Below, one piece after another: positions 5,629 to 8,654 of a stretch of 8,654 nt of DNA. Source of the DNA: Desulfobacula sp. Lineage in GTDB: Bacteria; Desulfobacterota; Desulfobacteria; Desulfobacterales; Desulfobacteraceae. The position numbers and the translations under genes were made by a program. How positions within the stretch are numbered: position 1 is the stretch's first letter; each line of letters starts with the position of its first letter. The notes beneath the pieces were generated by a model that was not told the DNA's origin, searched no databases, and was given only the letters and a program-made list of their open reading frames with translations. Where the stretch lies: contig JAGLNZ010000024.1 of assembly GCA_023139225.1 (NCBI GenBank), forward strand, positions 1 to 8,654, in the 5' to 3' direction.

Positions 5629-6730
5629 GCCAATCAATATTTGCGTCATTATCCTGGTTTGTACATTTTTTGTTGGCTGCGTCGCAACCCCAAAAAAGCC
5701 GGTAGCATCCATAGAGACCCAAAGAGAGCACCTTACCGAAAAATTTTATGAAAAAGCACTTTCTCTGGAACATCAAAATGAACTGGTTGAAGCTAAAAAA
5801 AACTATCAGTTTGCAATTGCAGCAGACGCTTCAAATAAAAAGGCAGAGCAAAAAATCACGCAGATTAACAAACGACTGCAAACGCTTGCAGACAAACACT
5901 ATCAAAAAAGCATTATATTGCACAAAAAAGGAAAATATAATGAATCAAAGCGTTATCAACTCATAGCACTCCGACTCTGGCCCAAACATGTAAAAGCACG
6001 ACAAGCTCTAATAGCCGGCCAAATGCTGGATATTCAAAGATATGCCCGGCATACAATTAAAAAAGGGGAAACCCTGTCAAAAATTTCAAAAACCTTTTAC
6101 GGCAATTTTAACCAGTCCGATATCATTGCAAGGGTAAATAATATCAAGGATGCCGCCTGTATCCGGGTGGGAATGAAGCTTAAAATACCTGAACTCAAAG
6201 ACCATCCTTTTGTTCATCAAAAAAAAGCGGCCGTACTGGAACATTTGACAGATGTGTCAATCCAGCCTGGAAAAAGAACAGATTCTTTAACCATGTATAA
6301 AAATATGGGGATAAATTTTTTTAAGGCCCGAAAGTTTGAGGATGCCGTGGTTGAATTAAAAAAAGTTTTAAATGCAGATCCTGTTGACAAGGAAGCAATA
6401 GAATATATTTCAAAAGCATACTATAGTCTGGGATCAAATGCATATGCACAAAAAAAATATCTGGTCGCCATTGAAAATTGTAAAAATGCCTTAAACTTTA
6501 ATAAAAATTATTCTTCATGTGAAAACATGATTACACAAAGCCGGAATCTCTATAACGAATACCATTATAAATCCGGAATGAAATTTTTTGACGAACAAAA
6601 TCTAAGCCTTGCTATTTTGGAATGGGATCTTGTTTATAAAATGGACCCGGGATATAAAAAAGTAACCCAATTATTAAATAAAGCAAAAATGATTCAAAAA
6701 AATATCAAAACCCTTAAGCAGCCAGAATAA
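5621..6730 (+). CDS. TPR-LysM-TPR lipoprotein
   Basis: This 369-residue predicted periplasm-facing lipoprotein has a hydrophobic signal (residues 5-19) ending in the lipobox FVGC, with Cys20 as the lipidated residue. After it come TPR-like helical repeats at ~35-133 (EKALSLEHQNELVEAKKNYQFA, shortened here to its EKAL and EAKKNY cores, then a second unit with GKYNESKRY). A LysM peptidoglycan- or glycan-binding module follows at ~141-193, starting RHTIKKGETLSKIS and ending GMKLKIPEL. A second TPR block occupies ~222-360 (FFKARKFEDAVVELKKVL, QKKYLVAIENCKNAL, DEQNLSLAILEWDLV). No enzymatic motif is seen. It likely acts as a scaffold that holds partners near the cell wall, perhaps the deacetylase encoded just before it, with which it overlaps by 8 nt. 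It is the last gene of the operon. The order TPR-LysM-TPR is less common than LysM at an end. The exact partner is unknown. Confidence 0.86.
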   Translation: MSKPINICVIILVCTFFVGCVATPKKPVASIETQREHLTEKFYEKALSLEHQNELVEAKKNYQFAIAADASNKKAEQKITQINKRLQTLADKHYQKSIILHKKGKYNESKRYQLIALRLWPKHVKARQALIAGQMLDIQRYARHTIKKGETLSKISKTFYGNFNQSDIIARVNNIKDAACIRVGMKLKIPELKDHPFVHQKKAAVLEHLTDVSIQPGKRTDSLTMYKNMGINFFKARKFEDAVVELKKVLNADPVDKEAIEYISKAYYSLGSNAYAQKKYLVAIENCKNALNFNKNYSSCENMITQSRNLYNEYHYKSGMKFFDEQNLSLAILEWDLVYKMDPGYKKVTQLLNKAKMIQKNIKTLKQPE

Positions 6731-6746
6731 AAAATAGCGAACAAGA

Positions 6747-8465
6747 CTACTCCCCTGACAATATCATTAATGTCAGGTCATCTGACTGAGGGGCCAATTG
6801 TATTCCACACTGCTCTTTTATCCATGCCATCTGATCGTCAAGCGGCATATTCCCTGACTGGACAAGCCACCGTAAGAAACCCTTTATACCCAGTTCTTTG
6901 CCAAGCTCTTTTTTTCCCCCTTTTTTTAACCGCCCCTCTGTAAATCCATCTGTATAAAGGTACAAGCGTTTGTTCTTTAGGGAAAATTGTCTTGCTGGAT
7001 GAATGACTCCCGGCAGCACACCTAAAGGAGGATCTGCCGCCTCAATTTTTGTAATTCCCTTATCATTTACTAAAAACGGCGGCAGGTGCCCTACATTAAT
7101 AATATCAAGTTCATTGGAATCAGGCTCCAGCCACCCTCCGACAAATGTGACAAACATACCCCTGACAGCAGTTTCACAAAGTTCATTATTCATTAACTGA
7201 ACAATCGTGCTGATATCATCCACCACTTTGCACAAACACCGGAAAAGGGAGATGGCTTTTGCCATGAGCAATGCTGCGGATGTTCCTTTACCGGACACAT
7301 CTCCAAGGCAAAAACATATGGTACCGTCTTCCCTTGTAAAGTAATCATAAAAATCACCTGACAAATGAAAGGCTGGAATATTAAATGCCCCAACCTGATG
7401 AATCATTTCAATATCAGGCTGAAGACTTTTCTGAATTTCCCTTGCTATATCAAGTTCCGCTTCCAGTTTGGCAGCATATTCATCCCGCTGTTTTAATGAA
7501 TTCTGCAATTGCCAGGTCAGTTCCTGGTAACTGATATTATCCTCAACCAGTTTCCTGTTGGCCTGTCCCATTACCGTATCAAAATTCATCTGAGATCCAA
7601 CACAAATATTCAATGCCTCTGAGGTTTCTTTAACCTGGCCGGGAAGTAAGGATAACAGGGACTCCATTTTATCATCTGTTAAGGCAAAAAGCATTTTTGA
7701 TTGCTTTTTAAGTTCGGTCATGGCCCCTGATTTATCATGGCAGGTATAAAAAGCATTGCATAAATCAGATAAATGCATGATTTTCGCCAGAACAGATTGT
7801 TTTTTTGCCTGCCCATGGTTTTTGATTTCTCTTTTACTGAAAGACAGATGATGATAACCAATGGCCATGACATAGGATTCCGGAAGATTCCATTTTTTGG
7901 CCAGCAATGCACCGACGCTGTCATGGGTGGTATGGAATAACTCTTCTTCCATTTCACAGCGCGGCTGGGGAAGATTGGATCTTAACAACGGCCATCTGTC
8001 CACTTTTTCAGGCTCCATATAAAAAAGAACCAGCAAACCAATATCCTGCAGCATTCCGGCAGTAAATGCTTCCTCAACCGGTCCATCTATCAGGTATGCG
8101 AGCTGCTGGGCCGAGACTCCTCTTCGAATTGAATCTTCCCAAAAGGTATCAATATCAAACCCTGGAATTACTTTTTTTGAAAGCGCTTCTTTCACGGCAA
8201 AACATAATACCAGATTTCGAAGACTATCCATGCCAATGGCAACCACAGCACTGGAAATGGTTTTTATATTCTGGCGAAATCCAAAAAAAGCGGAATTGAC
8301 AAGTCCCAGAAGTTGTGCCGTTAATGCCGGGTTGACGGATATCAACTTTGTCAATGTGTCTATCTGAGCATCATCACGCAATGTGTACTGGATCAATTGC
8401 ATGACCTGCCTGTTGGGGATCGGCAGGTCTTCCGGATCAAAATCCCGATAAAAAGCAGCAGCCAT
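6747..8465 (-). CDS. HDOD-PP2C (SpoIIE-type) fusion phosphatase
   Basis: This soluble 572-residue signalling protein has two domains. Residues ~12-215 are HDOD: LVNSAFFGF with Asn57-Ser58, the central LQDIG in place of the HDIG of true HD hydrolases, HDSVGALLAKKW at 181, and the YHH at 204-206. The Gln140 substitution means it is not expected to be a cyclic-di-GMP phosphodiesterase; HDOD usually serves as a signalling or protein-interaction module. Residues ~215-300 are an uncharacterised helical region and ~305-355 a coiled coil with the LDIAREIQKSLQP signature. Residues ~356-572 are PP2C/SpoIIE, with metal ligands Asp371 (SGDFYDYF), Asp389 (GDVSGKG), Asp506 (YTDGFTEG) and Asp562/563 (SDDLTLM), so it is likely active on a phosphoserine STAS protein. 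The ATG start has no clear Shine-Dalgarno but fits the HDOD start. It converges on the plus-strand operon, with 16 nt between stops. A lysine/glycine-rich stretch is encoded by an A7G5A7 tract. Confidence 0.92.
   Translation of the reverse strand: MAAAFYRDFDPEDLPIPNRQVMQLIQYTLRDDAQIDTLTKLISVNPALTAQLLGLVNSAFFGFRQNIKTISSAVVAIGMDSLRNLVLCFAVKEALSKKVIPGFDIDTFWEDSIRRGVSAQQLAYLIDGPVEEAFTAGMLQDIGLLVLFYMEPEKVDRWPLLRSNLPQPRCEMEEELFHTTHDSVGALLAKKWNLPESYVMAIGYHHLSFSKREIKNHGQAKKQSVLAKIMHLSDLCNAFYTCHDKSGAMTELKKQSKMLFALTDDKMESLLSLLPGQVKETSEALNICVGSQMNFDTVMGQANRKLVEDNISYQELTWQLQNSLKQRDEYAAKLEAELDIAREIQKSLQPDIEMIHQVGAFNIPAFHLSGDFYDYFTREDGTICFCLGDVSGKGTSAALLMAKAISLFRCLCKVVDDISTIVQLMNNELCETAVRGMFVTFVGGWLEPDSNELDIINVGHLPPFLVNDKGITKIEAADPPLGVLPGVIHPARQFSLKNKRLYLYTDGFTEGRLKKGGKKELGKELGIKGFLRWLVQSGNMPLDDQMAWIKEQCGIQLAPQSDDLTLMILSGE
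6754..6777. other. Inverted repeat at the convergent gene junction (possible weak terminator)
   Basis: Arms CCTGACA (6754-6760) and TGTCAGG (6771-6777) flank a 10-nt loop. The repeat lies inside the 3' end of the HDOD-PP2C gene, just beyond the stop of the plus-strand operon. On the minus strand it is followed about 16 nt later by a short T run (6737-6727 region), too far away for a textbook intrinsic terminator. On the plus strand no U tract follows. It overlaps codons of the conserved DLTLMIL motif, so it may be coincidental. Confidence 0.3.
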
Positions 8466-8654
8466 CAGAATTCACAAAAACAATTTTGAATGTTAAAAGA
8501 ATAGGGGATATCCATTAAAACCTCTGGTATCATAATTTTTATTTTCATATTTTTATCTTTATTTTAACTTATGTCTTAAGTCAAGCGGGCTTTAACAGTT
8601 TCAAAATAATACATCCCCATGCAAGGGATCGCATTTGCGCAATATTTAAAAAAT
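8466..8654. other. Intergenic / window-edge region without a confident gene
   Basis: This 189-bp AT-rich stretch lies upstream of the HDOD-PP2C gene and carries its presumed promoter. At the right edge, a minus-strand frame is open from 8653 to a TAA at 8578-8576 (25 codons); it could be the tail of another minus-strand gene. A plus-strand ATG at 8619 is open to the edge for 12 codons but has no Shine-Dalgarno. A short inverted repeat ATCCC (8613-8617) / GGGAT (8625-8629) is also present. None of these is long enough to call. Confidence 0.4.
8556..8584 (-). promoter_or_regulatory. Possible promoter of the HDOD-PP2C gene with overlapping palindrome
   Basis: On the minus strand TTGACT (8584-8579) is followed after 17 bp by a weak -10, TAAAGA (8561-8556). 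The leader to the ATG at 8465 would be about 80 nt. The -35 and spacer are covered by an imperfect inverted repeat at 8564-8584, with arms ACTTA (8567-8571) and TAAGT (8577-8581) plus outer TT/AA pairs. A regulator bound there would cover the -35. Both calls come from pattern matching only. Confidence 0.4.

Noticed and set aside
8466..8490. TGTGA half-site on the minus strand just upstream of the HDOD-PP2C start, considered as a CRP/cAMP operator
   Set aside because: The second half six bases later does not match TCACA, and the site would overlap the start codon. It would have linked nicely to the cyclase, but the match is poor.
8576..8653. Minus-strand frame of 25 open codons at the right edge, possibly the tail of a neighbouring gene
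   Set aside because: Too short to recognise, and AT-rich intergenic DNA can stay open this long by chance.
8619..8654. Plus-strand ATG open to the right edge
   Set aside because: Only 12 codons are visible, there is no Shine-Dalgarno, and the residues match no known family start.
1..8654. CRISPR arrays, tRNA or rRNA genes, insertion sequences, attachment sites
   Set aside because: No spaced direct repeats, cloverleaf, rRNA signature, transposase or integrase was seen on either strand.

Overview
The window carries seven protein-coding genes, one of them cut by the left edge, in three transcription units. It is moderately AT-rich with many A/T runs. The set of genes (Mla-type lipid transport, SpoIIE-type phosphatases, an RsbW-type kinase, a class III cyclase and LysM envelope lipoproteins) fits a Gram-negative, environmental, signalling-rich bacterium. 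My best guess is a Desulfobacterota member (Desulfobacteraceae-like). That is an impression from gene style; no marker gene in the window proves it.

Layout. (1) Positions 1-1298, minus strand: an mlaF ATPase followed by an mlaE permease that runs off the left edge, so the rest of the phospholipid-transport operon (mlaD and others) should lie beyond position 1. (2) Positions 1299-1416: a compact divergent promoter region with two near-consensus sigma70-type promoters. (3) Positions 1417-6730, plus strand: a tight five-gene run. It contains a GAF-PP2C (RsbU-like) phosphatase, an RsbW-like GHKL serine kinase, a membrane class III nucleotidyl cyclase (extracytoplasmic sensor, HAMP, catalytic domain), a NodB-type polysaccharide deacetylase lipoprotein, and a TPR-LysM-TPR lipoprotein. 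Gaps are 34 nt or less and two junctions overlap. (4) Positions 6747-8465, minus strand and convergent: a second PP2C phosphatase, this time fused behind an HDOD domain. (5) Positions 8466-8654: its presumed promoter region and the window edge.

How they may work together (inference). Phosphatase plus kinase is two thirds of a partner-switching module, but the STAS antagonist and the sigma factor or other output are not in the window. The cyclase follows the kinase with a 4-nt overlap, so a phospho-switch and a cyclic-nucleotide signal are probably co-produced. The last two genes of the same run make cell-wall-facing lipoproteins, which suggests that the signalling output concerns the envelope. 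A second PP2C enzyme converging on the operon could act on the same unseen STAS substrate. The most interesting hypothesis is a partner switch linked to cAMP and envelope maintenance, next to an Mla transporter whose family includes a STAS subunit (MlaB).
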